A stretch of DNA of 64,000 bases from Winogradskyella sp. Lineage in GTDB: Bacteria > Bacteroidota > Bacteroidia > Flavobacteriales > Flavobacteriaceae. Shown here piece by piece: positions 8,248 through 16,572 of the stretch. The DNA is taken from contig SHBX01000004.1 in NCBI GenBank assembly GCA_004211785.1, positions 1-64,000 of the forward strand. The letters run 5' to 3'. Position numbers and translations under genes: made by a program. The notes below the pieces were generated by a model that was not told the origin of the DNA, searched no databases, and saw only the letters and a list, made by a program, of their open reading frames with translations. Each line of letters opens with the position of its first letter. The stretch's first letter is position 1.

Positions 8248-9015
8248 ATGATTACGACTTACAAAAAAACTAAAATTCATTATACCTCAACTGGAAAAGG
8301 TCCAACCCTTTTATTGCTTCACGGGTTTCTTGAAACTCTAGAGATGTGGGATGATTTTATAGAAGACCTTTCTAAAAATTATCTAGTCGTTTGCGTAGAT
8401 TTGTTAGGACATGGGCAATCAGAAAGTATCGGTTATATTCATAGTATGGACGAAATGGCAAAGGCGGTTTTTTCTGTACTAAAAGAATTAAAAATTGATA
8501 AAGTTACATGCATAGGGCATTCTATGGGAGGCTATGTTGCCTTGGCATTATCTGAAATGTATCCCGATTTAGTTAAAGATTTATGCTTGATGAATTCTAC
8601 TTTTGAAGCAGATAATAATGACCGAAAAATACTGAGAGCAAGAGCTGTTCAAATGGCAACAGATAATTATGAAACTTTGGTACGAATGTCTTTCACTAAT
8701 TTGTTTCCGGAAAGTAGTCGAGAAAATTTTAAAGATGAGTTTGAGAAAGCATTAGAAATAGGTTTGAAAACTTCGAGGCAAGGATTTATAGCTGGACATA
8801 AAGGCATGGCTATACGACCAGAGCGCTTTGAAATTTTTAAAACCATCAAAGGCAAAAAAGCTATTATTATTGGCGAAAGAGATTGGATAGTTGATAAGGG
8901 TTTTTTAATAGAAAAATTAAAAGATACAGATACAGAAATCATTGTTTTCTCAGAAGGGCATATGAGTCATATTGAAAATAAACAAGAATTGTCTTACTTT
9001 TTAAATACGTTTTAG
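8248..9015 (+). CDS. Alpha/beta-fold hydrolase
   Basis: 255 aa, cytoplasmic. The oxyanion loop HGF (25-27), the nucleophile elbow G90-H-S92-M-G94 and a late histidine in SEGHMSHIE (about 238-241) give the catalytic frame of an esterase/lipase-like alpha/beta hydrolase. Length and motif order resemble the MhpC/carboxylesterase-like group. There is no signal peptide and no operon partner, so the substrate cannot be told. It is divergent from the serine hydrolase gene. Confidence 0.85.
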   Translation: MITTYKKTKIHYTSTGKGPTLLLLHGFLETLEMWDDFIEDLSKNYLVVCVDLLGHGQSESIGYIHSMDEMAKAVFSVLKELKIDKVTCIGHSMGGYVALALSEMYPDLVKDLCLMNSTFEADNNDRKILRARAVQMATDNYETLVRMSFTNLFPESSRENFKDEFEKALEIGLKTSRQGFIAGHKGMAIRPERFEIFKTIKGKKAIIIGERDWIVDKGFLIEKLKDTDTEIIVFSEGHMSHIENKQELSYFLNTF

Positions 9016-9086
9016 CGAAAAATTAAACACTTTAACGTTAATATTGATTATTATTTTTAAGTTAGTCATTCCAAATCTAACTAATT

Positions 9087-9350
9087 ATGAAAAAATCTAC
9101 CTCTGCAACTAATCCATCGAAACTATATTGCGCTATTTTTGGTCATAATTATAAAGTTACTAGACAAGTAACACATCATGTTAAGGAATATAAATGTTCA
9201 TGTTGCAAAAAAGAATTAACAACTAATAGCAATGGACACCTTACAGAGCTTACGCCAAAATTTAAAGAGATAAATGCTACGCTAGCAAAAATTTATTCTA
9301 ATAAATTATCTAGAATGAATGCGCAAAGGTTTAATACTTCGGCGGCATAA
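9087..9350 (+). CDS. Small putative zinc-binding protein, paralogue 1 (C-x4-H-x16-C-x2-C)
   Basis: 87 aa. C15, H20, C37 and C40 give the spacing C-x4-H-x16-C-x2-C (CAIFGH ... YKCSCC), which could bind one zinc ion. After it comes TTNSNGxLTELTPKFKEINATL, shared almost word for word with the gene at 9496. There is no signal peptide, so it is probably cytoplasmic. I know no function. It lies 145 bp upstream of its closest paralogue; a third copy with the same metal-site spacing is at 15818. Confidence 0.7.
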   Translation: MKKSTSATNPSKLYCAIFGHNYKVTRQVTHHVKEYKCSCCKKELTTNSNGHLTELTPKFKEINATLAKIYSNKLSRMNAQRFNTSAA

Positions 9351-9495
9351 ATTATAGACTATAACGCATTTTTTTTCGCTAAAGAGTGTTACTAATCCTG
9401 AAAAATAGTTTTTAGTCGATAATTTGGCTTACACAGTGGTTTTGTTTTTTTAATAATGTTTTGATTTATAGCTTTATAAAATCGAAACATACATA

Positions 9496-9735
9496 ATGAG
9501 GAAAATTAAAAACTTTAATTGCTATTTCTTAGGCCATCATCTTTTAACGTCAAAAAAGATTACTCATCATGTAAAAGAATACAAATGTAAGCGCTGTAAT
9601 TGTCAGTATACTACAAACAGTAACGGCAAACTGATTGAACTTACTCCGAAGTATAAAGAAATAAATGCTACGCTTTCTAAAATGTATTCTAAAAAAATAA
9701 AACAACTAAACGCTAAAAAATTAAATAACTACTAA
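9496..9735 (+). CDS. Small putative zinc-binding protein, paralogue 2 (C-x4-H-x16-C-x2-C)
   Basis: 79 aa, tandem relative of the preceding gene. C9, H14, C31 and C34 keep exactly the same spacing, and the C-terminal half (TTNSNGKLIELTPKYKEINATL) is nearly identical. The 145-bp gap before it could hold its own promoter. It ends two bases before the stop codon of the convergent thiL gene. Function unknown. Confidence 0.7.
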   Translation: MRKIKNFNCYFLGHHLLTSKKITHHVKEYKCKRCNCQYTTNSNGKLIELTPKYKEINATLSKMYSKKIKQLNAKKLNNY

Positions 9736-9737
9736 CC

Positions 9738-10799
9738 CTATTTTTCGTTTTCAGTCTCGTTAAAGTTTTTCCAACCTTTTGCTATGATGGGCACTTTAGT
9801 TTCTGCTCGAGTTACTAAATGTAAGCCTCGGTCGGCTTCAGTCATATAACCAATGACTGTTAAATTAGGGTTGCCTTTTATTTTTGGGAAGTCTTCTTGA
9901 GAGATGGTCATTAACAGCTCATAATCTTCGCCGCCGTTAAGTGCAATAGTTGTGCTGTCTATATTAAACTCTTCACAAGTAGAAATCACTTGAGGGTCAA
10001 GAGGAATTTTGTTTTCGTATACATCTACACCAACATTACTTTGTTTGCATATATGCATGATTTCAGAAGATAGACCATCACTAATATCTATCATACTTGT
10101 TGGTTTTACTTCCAATTGTTTTAGTAAATCAACAATATCCTTACGAGCTTCAGGCTTTAACTGACGCTCTACAATATATGTATACATTGATAAGTCTGGT
10201 TGACTTTGTGGGTTAACTTTAAAAACCTCTTTTTCTCGTTCCAAAATTTGAAGACCCATGTAGGCGCCTCCCAAATCACCAGTTACAACCAATAAGTCAT
10301 TAGGTTTTGCTCCGGAGCGCATTACCGCATTATCTTCATCCACTTCGCCAATAGCTGTGATGGAAATAATAAGCCCAGAAGTAGATGACGTCGTATCTCC
10401 ACCAATAACATCAATATTATACATCCTAGATGCAGTTTCAATACCAGCATATAATTCTTCTAAAGCTTCAAGTGGGAAGCGGTTTGATACAGCAATAGAA
10501 ACCGTAATTTGTGTTGCTTGTGCATTCATAGCACATACATCAGATAAATTAACCATAACTGATTTGTAACCTAAATGCTTTAAGGGTACATAACTCAAAT
10601 CAAAATGAACACCTTCAACCAATAAATCTGTAGTAACAACAATTTGCTTTTTCTCTGGGCTCAAAACAGCCGCATCATCACCAATACCCTTAATTGTAGA
10701 TTTATGGTTTATTTTAAATTGTTCTGTTAAATGCTCAATGAGCTTAAACTCACCTAGTTCGCTCAATGGAGTCCTTTGTGGATTTTTATCTTCTATCAT
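9738..10799 (-). CDS. thiL: Thiamine-monophosphate kinase
   Basis: 353 aa. Converts thiamine monophosphate to thiamine pyrophosphate with ATP. Motifs of the ThiL/PurM-like ATP-binding superfamily are present: GIGDDAAVL near residue 42, TTDLLVEGVHFDL, GGDTTSS, VTGDLGGAYMGLQ and IDISDGLSSE. Length and motif order are standard. It has no thiamine-gene neighbours here and no TPP riboswitch was seen upstream. A perfect -7 box sits only four bases before its ATG. Confidence 0.93.
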   Translation of the reverse strand: MIEDKNPQRTPLSELGEFKLIEHLTEQFKINHKSTIKGIGDDAAVLSPEKKQIVVTTDLLVEGVHFDLSYVPLKHLGYKSVMVNLSDVCAMNAQATQITVSIAVSNRFPLEALEELYAGIETASRMYNIDVIGGDTTSSTSGLIISITAIGEVDEDNAVMRSGAKPNDLLVVTGDLGGAYMGLQILEREKEVFKVNPQSQPDLSMYTYIVERQLKPEARKDIVDLLKQLEVKPTSMIDISDGLSSEIMHICKQSNVGVDVYENKIPLDPQVISTCEEFNIDSTTIALNGGEDYELLMTISQEDFPKIKGNPNLTVIGYMTEADRGLHLVTRAETKVPIIAKGWKNFNETENEK

Positions 10800-10803
10800 T
10801 CTG

Positions 10804-10811
10804 CAAAAATA
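10804..10811 (-). promoter_or_regulatory. -7 promoter box abutting the thiL start codon
   Basis: The minus strand reads TATTTTTG, an exact TAnnTTTG match, separated from the thiL ATG (10799) by just CAGA. This spacing predicts a leaderless or almost leaderless thiL mRNA. Confidence 0.5.
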
Positions 10812-10910
10812 TTATGCTTTTAACAATTAACATGTAATTTATTCATCTAATTTCAGTTAAGTATTTAGAGTAATTCTTAATTAATGGTTAAATTGCAAAA
10901 AAAACACCCC

Positions 10911-12506
10911 ATGAAAATACCTAAACTTACACTTATCTCTCTACTTTGCATTATGACACTTTTTACATTAAGCTGTGATGATGATGAAGGTCAAATACCT
11001 AATCCGCCTCCAACAGGATCTGGCGTAGACTCTGATAATGATGGCATAGACGACAATATTGATAATTGTCCCTCAACTCCAAATAATGACCAGGCAGATG
11101 CCAATAATGATGGTATTGGTGATGCCTGTGATGCAGATTTGGATAACGATGGTGTATTAAATGCAGATGACAACTGCCCTACAAATCCTAATCCGGATCA
11201 ATTAGATACTGATAATGATGGCGAAGGTGATGTATGTGATACAGATGATGATAATGATGGTATTCCAGATGTTGATGATAATTGTCCTCTAAATCCAAAT
11301 GCTGGACAAGAAGATGATGATAATGATGGCATTGGTAATGTATGTGATAATACAGCAAGTCCTTTATTCCCATGTGATAATGGTATGGCTGGACCTTTTC
11401 CATGTAATGGTATTGACGTTATGGGTACAATAGATGCGGCAACACTTGGCGGAAGCACAGCGTCTAATATTGAAGGTAGCGATATTTGGGGCTGGACAGA
11501 TCCAACTACAAACAAAGAATATGCCTTAGTTGGTCTTACAAATACTACAGCTTTTGTAGATGTCACAGATCCGATAAATCCTATATTTCTAGGGCGATTA
11601 AACTCAAGTGCTGGAACAAACTTTTGGCGAGATGTCAAAGTTTACAATAATCATGCGTTTATTGTTGCTGATAATGTTGGTAATCACGGTATGCAAGTTT
11701 TTGACCTCACGCGTTTACGAAACGTCACTAATCCTCCAGAGACTTTTACAGTTGATGCATTATATACTGGTGTTGGAAGTTGTCATAACATAGTTATCAA
11801 TGAGAGTGAAGCCGTTGCCTATCTCGTAGGTTGTACTGCTACAAATGGTGGAGGACCAATTTTTATCGATATTTCTAATCCGATGAATCCAACATTCTTA
11901 GGTGATTATACAGCTGGTGGTTACTCTCATGATGCACAGGTCATTACCTACAACGGTCCTGACCCAGATTATCAGGGTCGAGAAATCTATGTAGGAAGTA
12001 ATGGTAATACAGATAGGGTTGTAATATTAGATGTTACAGATAAGTCTAATGTTATTCCTATTAGTGATTTCACATATCCTCAAACAGCTTACGCGCATCA
12101 AGGTTGGTTTACCGAAGATCAACGTTATTTTATCTTAGGTGATGAGATAGATGAAAGAAATTTTGGTTTCAATACTAAAACTTTAATATTCGATTTTTCT
12201 GATTTAGATAATCCTGTTCCATCGGCAAACTATTTTGGCCCTACACCCGCAATCGACCATAATGGCTATGTTGTAGGTAATGAATATTACTTATCTAATT
12301 ATAGAGCTGGATTACGCATCTTGGATATTTCTAATATAAGCTCAACAACAAACCCAATGACTGAAACTCATTTTATAGACACATACCCAGCAAACGATGC
12401 CTCAGAGTTTAATGGCGTTTGGAGTGTTTACCCCTATTTTGCTAGTGGAAACATTATGATAGGAGATATTGAACGTGGACTTATTATTGTCCAAAAAAGC
12501 ATGTAA
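10911..12506 (+). CDS. Choice-of-anchor B family lipoprotein with thrombospondin type 3 repeats
   Basis: 531 aa from the ATG at 10911; the frame extends to 10884, but the shorter start gives a clean lipoprotein signal (lipobox cysteine C22 followed by DDDEG). The acidic residues after the cysteine resemble the Bacteroidota surface-lipoprotein export signal. Residues 35-150 carry Asp-rich calcium-binding TSP3 repeats (DxDxDG), followed by a choice-of-anchor B/LVIVD beta-propeller starting at [16 protein letters not shown]. This is the first gene of a four-gene operon with a beta-propeller lipoprotein, an MbnP-like protein and a dihaem peroxidase. Exact role unknown; probably a surface scaffold or binding partner. 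Confidence 0.8.
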   Translation: MKIPKLTLISLLCIMTLFTLSCDDDEGQIPNPPPTGSGVDSDNDGIDDNIDNCPSTPNNDQADANNDGIGDACDADLDNDGVLNADDNCPTNPNPDQLDTDNDGEGDVCDTDDDNDGIPDVDDNCPLNPNAGQEDDDNDGIGNVCDNTASPLFPCDNGMAGPFPCNGIDVMGTIDAATLGGSTASNIEGSDIWGWTDPTTNKEYALVGLTNTTAFVDVTDPINPIFLGRLNSSAGTNFWRDVKVYNNHAFIVADNVGNHGMQVFDLTRLRNVTNPPETFTVDALYTGVGSCHNIVINESEAVAYLVGCTATNGGGPIFIDISNPMNPTFLGDYTAGGYSHDAQVITYNGPDPDYQGREIYVGSNGNTDRVVILDVTDKSNVIPISDFTYPQTAYAHQGWFTEDQRYFILGDEIDERNFGFNTKTLIFDFSDLDNPVPSANYFGPTPAIDHNGYVVGNEYYLSNYRAGLRILDISNISSTTNPMTETHFIDTYPANDASEFNGVWSVYPYFASGNIMIGDIERGLIIVQKSM

Positions 12507-12518
12507 ACTATTAAAGAG

Positions 12519-13856
12519 ATGAAAGCCCAAAAGTCTTTTTTTTATGTCCTACTTATTAGTACCATTTTATGTTGTACTGGTGTTGAAGATTTGAGTAATC
12601 TAAATTCGAACATTGGCGGTAATCTTACTTCAGTTTCTACTCTTGGTGGTTCAAACAATGATAGTGCGCAATCAGTCGTAGCAACAAATGATGGCGGTTA
12701 TGCTATTTTGGGTTATACTCAAAGTAATGATGGGAATATTACAGATAAGCAAGATGAAAGTTTTGATTATTGGCTCTTAAAGTTTTCTTCTCAAAACACG
12801 CTAGAATGGCAAAAAACTTATGGTGGTTCTCAAGATGATAGAGGTCGTGAAATTATACAAACCCAAGATGGTGGTTATGCCATAATTGGCACAAGTGAAA
12901 GTTCTGATTTTGATGTCACAGAAAATAATGGTTCACAGGATTTTTGGATATCCAAATTAGATGCTGCTGGTAATATATCTTGGCAAAAATCTTTTGGTTT
13001 TCAAGGTGATGATATGGGTGTCTCAGTAATCCAAACTTCAGATTTTGGATATCTTTTAACTGGTGTTTTAGATGTAACTTCATCTAACGGACAAGGAAAC
13101 ACAAATAGAAATACAGCACGACATGCAGGTGGCGATTATTGGGCGATAAAACTTGACGCTTCTGGAAACTTACAATGGAGCAGATATTTTGGAGGTAATT
13201 TTACCGACACACCAGTTGGTGCAGTAGAAATGAATGACGGTGGGTTTATAATTGCTGGTGGTTCTGATAGTGAAGACACTGATATTTCTGCAAATAAAGG
13301 TACTTACGATTTTTGGGTTGTACGGGTAAATGCTGATGGAGACTTGGTTTGGGAAAAATCTTTTGGTGGTACAGAAACCGATGAAGCTAGAGCAATGGTA
13401 AAAGCAAATGATGGAAATATTGTTATTGTAGGCGAAACGCGAAGCAACGATTTGGATGTCTCTAGTAATAATGGAGCTGCTGATTTTTGGCTGATAAAAA
13501 TTTCAACAGACGGAAACCTCATCTGGCAAAAAACAATAGGTGGAAGCGGTTTTGATGTTGCTCGCGACATCAATACCACTCAAGATAATGGATTTATTAT
13601 ATCTGGAAGTTCTAGAAGTAGCGATGGAGATGTTTCAGAAAATAAAGGACAAAATGATGCATGGGCTGTTAAAGTAGATAATAATGGAAACCTAATCTGG
13701 GAAGCCTCTTCTGGAGGAACTAATATAGACTTTGCGTATGGTATTGCAGAACTAAATGACCAATCTGTCGTTGTTGTTGGAGATACGTCAAGCAATGATG
13801 AGGACATATTAGAAAATAAAGGGTTTGCAGACCTACTATTATTCAAAATAAATTAG
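12519..13856 (+). CDS. Seven-repeat beta-propeller lipoprotein
   Basis: 445 aa. The lipobox is near C18/C19 (LLISTILCC). The rest is made of seven repeats of about 50 residues, each starting GGSxxD and continuing ..DGGYxI.GxTxSxDxD, which suits one seven-bladed propeller. Each blade ends in a W-containing segment (DFWxxKxDxxGNxxWxKxxGG). It lies 12 bp after the choice-of-anchor B gene and 12 bp before the MbnP-like gene, so it is in the operon. Ligand and role are unknown; a protein-interaction scaffold is likely. Confidence 0.75.
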   Translation: MKAQKSFFYVLLISTILCCTGVEDLSNLNSNIGGNLTSVSTLGGSNNDSAQSVVATNDGGYAILGYTQSNDGNITDKQDESFDYWLLKFSSQNTLEWQKTYGGSQDDRGREIIQTQDGGYAIIGTSESSDFDVTENNGSQDFWISKLDAAGNISWQKSFGFQGDDMGVSVIQTSDFGYLLTGVLDVTSSNGQGNTNRNTARHAGGDYWAIKLDASGNLQWSRYFGGNFTDTPVGAVEMNDGGFIIAGGSDSEDTDISANKGTYDFWVVRVNADGDLVWEKSFGGTETDEARAMVKANDGNIVIVGETRSNDLDVSSNNGAADFWLIKISTDGNLIWQKTIGGSGFDVARDINTTQDNGFIISGSSRSSDGDVSENKGQNDAWAVKVDNNGNLIWEASSGGTNIDFAYGIAELNDQSVVVVGDTSSNDEDILENKGFADLLLFKIN

Positions 13857-13868
13857 AAAAATTAGCAT

Positions 13869-14639
13869 ATGAAAAAGATTTTTGCCCTGTTATTTATTAG
13901 CCTATGCCTTGTATCTTGTAGTGATGATGATGCCACAAATACAATAATACAAACTAATACTACATTTAATTTCTCGCATAACTTTGACGGAACCTCAGTA
14001 ACTAATGTAGACTTTAATACCATACAATTCACTAATGAAAATGGTGAGATGATTAGTATTGAGCGTTTACGTTATCTTATATCTGATGTAACTTTCACAA
14101 CAACGTCAAATGAAGTTTTAGAATTAGATAATTACAATTTGGTAGACGTAACAAATAACAACAATCTTAGTTTTGAACTTGGCTCACAAATTCCTTCAGG
14201 TAATTATAGTAATGTCTCTTTTACTTTTGGATTTGATAATACTGACAATGCCGAAAACTATCTAGATTTAAACTCTGCATCTTTTAATGTACCAGCAATG
14301 TTAGGTGGTGGTTATCACTACATGCAATTTGATGGTAAGTATTTAGACAATAGCAATATGGAAGCCAATTTTAATTATCACGCCATTAGAGCTGTTGATA
14401 ATCCTGGAATGGACCCAACATTTCCTCAAGACACTTTTTTTACAGTTAATTTAGGAGCGGTTACTATTACAAATGATGCTACTTTTAATATTGAAATGAA
14501 TATTGCAGAATGGTTTAGAAACCCTAACACTTGGGATTTAAATCAGTTAAATACAGTGCTCATGCCAAATTCTGCTGCACAGATACAAATGTTTCAAAAC
14601 GGGCAAAGTGTATTTACGCTGGGGTCTGTTTCACAATAA
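13869..14639 (+). CDS. MbnP-like family lipoprotein (putative copper-binding)
   Basis: 256 aa. Lipobox cysteine C17 is followed by SDDD. The body (FNFSHNFDGT, NGEMISIERLRYLISDVTF, FGFDNTDNAENYL, YHYMQFDGKYLD, NIAEWFRNPNTWDL) fits the MbnP family, first known from methanobactin operons, where a tryptophan oxidised by the partner enzyme MbnH helps bind copper. Tryptophans in the AEWFRNPNTW segment are candidates for such modification. The adjacent downstream dihaem gene makes the pair. There are no methanobactin biosynthesis genes here. Family call is good; copper binding is inferred from the family. Confidence 0.75.
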   Translation: MKKIFALLFISLCLVSCSDDDATNTIIQTNTTFNFSHNFDGTSVTNVDFNTIQFTNENGEMISIERLRYLISDVTFTTTSNEVLELDNYNLVDVTNNNNLSFELGSQIPSGNYSNVSFTFGFDNTDNAENYLDLNSASFNVPAMLGGGYHYMQFDGKYLDNSNMEANFNYHAIRAVDNPGMDPTFPQDTFFTVNLGAVTITNDATFNIEMNIAEWFRNPNTWDLNQLNTVLMPNSAAQIQMFQNGQSVFTLGSVSQ

Positions 14640-14645
14640 AACAAT

Positions 14646-15707
14646 TTGAAAAAGCTAATCTCCATAGTGTGTTTTTATTTCCTTTTTTTTTCATGTTCTA
14701 GTGATAATGAAAATGACGGCTACACGCCTGTTGCTTTAGATTTAGAAATTCCAGAAATTTTTTCAAGTAATATCATTCCTCCTGTAATCCCTAATGACAA
14801 CACCCAAACTGTTGAAGGCGTTGCACTTGGAAAGCGCTTATTTTTTGACCAGATTTTATCAGGAGATCAAACTATGGCTTGTGCAAGTTGTCATTCGCCG
14901 CAAAATGCTTTTACGGATGATACTCCAACAAGCGTTGGAATTGATGGTGTTTTTGGCACAAGAAACTCTATGCCTCTTTTTAATCTTGCATGGAATTATA
15001 ACGAACGTTTTGCTTGGGACGGCAAAGAATTAAGTCTAGAAAGACAAGCTCTAGAACCTGTGGAAAACCCTATAGAAATGCATAGTGACTGGGAAGATGT
15101 AGTTGATAGATTACAAAATCATCCTGAATATCCTGAGTTTTTTCAACAAGCATTTAATACTTCTACCATAACAAAAGAATTAGCAGCTAAAGCAATAGCT
15201 CAATTTGAACGAACTTTAATTTCTGCAAATTCCAAATTCGATAGATATTCTTTAGGTCAAACGACTTTAACGCCACAAGAACTAAACGGATTAGATGTTT
15301 TTCTCCGTGAGGATAAAGGCGATTGTTTTCATTGCCATGGTAATCCTAATAATCCGCTTTGGACAGATAATGATTTTCACAACAATGGACTAGATGCTAC
15401 ATTTACAGATTTAGGACTTGGTTCAGTAACTGGAGATCCCAATGATAATGGTAAATTTAGATCGCCATCATTACGTAATCTCGCTTACACGTCTCCTTTT
15501 ATGCATGATGGTCGTTTTGCCACCTTAGATGAAGTTATAGATTTTTACAGCGAAGGACTACAAAACTCTCCTACTATAGATCCATTGATGAAAAACATTG
15601 CACAAGGTGGTGTTCAACTTTCTGCTCAAGATAAAGCTGACCTAAAAGCTTTTTTACTTTCACTATCTGACCCTTCTTTTTTAACCAATCCAGACTTTCA
15701 GAATTAA
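14646..15707 (+). CDS. Dihaem cytochrome c peroxidase family lipoprotein (MbnH/MauG-like)
   Basis: 353 aa with a TTG start at 14646, six bases after the preceding stop. Lipobox cysteine at C17 (FLFFSC), followed by SSDNEND. Two c-type haem sites are seen: C79-A-S-C82-H83 and C227-F-H-C230-H231. The C-terminal SPFMHDGRFATLDEVIDFY segment is typical of the bacterial CcpA/MauG/MbnH superfamily. Members either reduce peroxide or oxidise residues in a partner protein. Pairing with an MbnP-like gene favours the second role, with the MbnP tryptophan as substrate; this is inference from known pairs. Confidence 0.82.
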   Translation: MKKLISIVCFYFLFFSCSSDNENDGYTPVALDLEIPEIFSSNIIPPVIPNDNTQTVEGVALGKRLFFDQILSGDQTMACASCHSPQNAFTDDTPTSVGIDGVFGTRNSMPLFNLAWNYNERFAWDGKELSLERQALEPVENPIEMHSDWEDVVDRLQNHPEYPEFFQQAFNTSTITKELAAKAIAQFERTLISANSKFDRYSLGQTTLTPQELNGLDVFLREDKGDCFHCHGNPNNPLWTDNDFHNNGLDATFTDLGLGSVTGDPNDNGKFRSPSLRNLAYTSPFMHDGRFATLDEVIDFYSEGLQNSPTIDPLMKNIAQGGVQLSAQDKADLKAFLLSLSDPSFLTNPDFQN

Positions 15708-15709
15708 GA

Positions 15710-15734
15710 TTTATAGTAAAATTCTATAAATTTT
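15710..15734 (+). terminator. Weak AT-rich hairpin after the MbnP/MbnH-like operon
   Basis: TTTATAG / CTATAAA with a seven-base spacer, followed by TTTT, starting three bases after the dihaem gene's stop codon. The stem is AT-rich, so termination efficiency is doubtful. Confidence 0.35.
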
Positions 15735-15817
15735 ATGCATTTCATCGAAAAAATATGTATTTCAGCTTGCGTAGGTGAATTATTTATCTATATTAGCCGT
15801 CCCCCAAATCACCAAAT

Positions 15818-16036
15818 ATGAAACCTACAAATACAGATAATATATCTTGTATCGTCTTTGGCCATAATTTTTACAAACCTCAAGATGAGGCTAATGGCAA
15901 CGACTTATTAAAATGTAAGCATTGCAATACAGCTGCTATCATGAATAAGCAAGGCGATTTTAACCCTAGCGGTGCAGATAAAACATTTGAAAACACACTT
16001 CGTCAACTTTTTCTACTTAAACGAAGAATTGCATAA
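15818..16036 (+). CDS. Small putative zinc-binding protein, paralogue 3 (C-x4-H-x16-C-x2-C)
   Basis: 72 aa. C11, H16, C33 and C36 repeat the exact C-x4-H-x16-C-x2-C spacing of the genes at 9087 and 9496, including the C-I-V-F-G-H start and an NxxGxxNP continuation, though the rest has diverged. No signal peptide. It stands alone between the dihaem operon and the SUF operon. Function unknown; a zinc-ribbon-like fold is inferred. Confidence 0.65.
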   Translation: MKPTNTDNISCIVFGHNFYKPQDEANGNDLLKCKHCNTAAIMNKQGDFNPSGADKTFENTLRQLFLLKRRIA

Positions 16037-16135
16037 TTGGTTTTTTATTTTCCTAATAGTATTGATGTTGCCCTTTTAGCATTTCAGTATAGCTAAATAC
16101 TATTAAATCATATCTTAATATAATGTTAGTAAATG

Positions 16136-16165
16136 TTGTAGGAACTCAGCTATATCGTATCTTTG
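16136..16165 (+). promoter_or_regulatory. SUF operon promoter (TTG-N19-TATCTTTG)
   Basis: A TTG at 16136-16138 and TATCTTTG at 16158-16165, spaced 19 bases, match the Bacteroidota consensus very well. It is 31 bases upstream of the sufA ATG, which has AAGGAT just before it as a possible ribosome site. Confidence 0.7.
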
Positions 16166-16196
16166 CACTCTATTTAGAGAAAATCTATATAAGGAT

Positions 16197-16526
16197 ATGA
16201 TAAAGGTTTCTGAAACAGCAAAACAAAAAGTTGTACAACTTATGCAAGATGACGGCTTTAACGCAACTACAGATTACGTAAGAGTTGGCGTAAAAAGTGG
16301 TGGTTGCTCTGGTTTATCTTACGATTTAAAGTTTGACAAAAATCAAGAAGAAGGTGATAAAGTTTTTGAGGACAATGGTGTAAAAATTATCGTCAACAAA
16401 AAAAGCTTTCTTTACCTCATCGGCACAACTTTAGAGTATTCCGGTGGACTTAACGGAACTGGTTTTGTGTTTAACAATCCTAATGCCAATAGAACATGTG
16501 GTTGTGGCGAATCATTTTCGTTATAA
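16197..16526 (+). CDS. sufA: Iron-sulfur cluster assembly accessory protein (A-type carrier)
   Basis: 109 aa, cytoplasmic A-type (SufA/IscA/HesB) carrier that receives and transfers Fe-S clusters. The three conserved cysteines are present: C37 in SGGCSGLSYDL and C101/C103 in the C-terminal CGCGESF. Length is normal for the family. It is the first gene of the SUF operon, with its own strong promoter, and is followed by a hairpin before sufB. Confidence 0.93.
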   Translation: MIKVSETAKQKVVQLMQDDGFNATTDYVRVGVKSGGCSGLSYDLKFDKNQEEGDKVFEDNGVKIIVNKKSFLYLIGTTLEYSGGLNGTGFVFNNPNANRTCGCGESFSL

Positions 16527-16534
16527 ACTTTTCT

Positions 16535-16558
16535 AAAACCTTCCTTGAGGAAGGCTTT
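16535..16558 (+). other. Hairpin between sufA and sufB
   Basis: Stem CCTTCC / GGAAGG with a TTGA loop (16539-16554), preceded by AAAA and followed by CTTTC. It may be a weak attenuator or an RNA-stability element that sets the sufA:sufB ratio. It is not a strong terminator because the T run is short. Confidence 0.45.
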
Positions 16559-16572
16559 CAAAAAAATATAAG

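Noticed and set aside
11188..11638. Two long minus-strand ORFs opposite the choice-of-anchor-B gene (His/Tyr-rich and Ser/Pro-rich)
   Set aside because: They lie antisense to the Asp-rich thrombospondin-3 repeats, whose GAT/AAT-rich codons lack stop codons on the other strand. The translated sequences are low-complexity, and no start signals are present.
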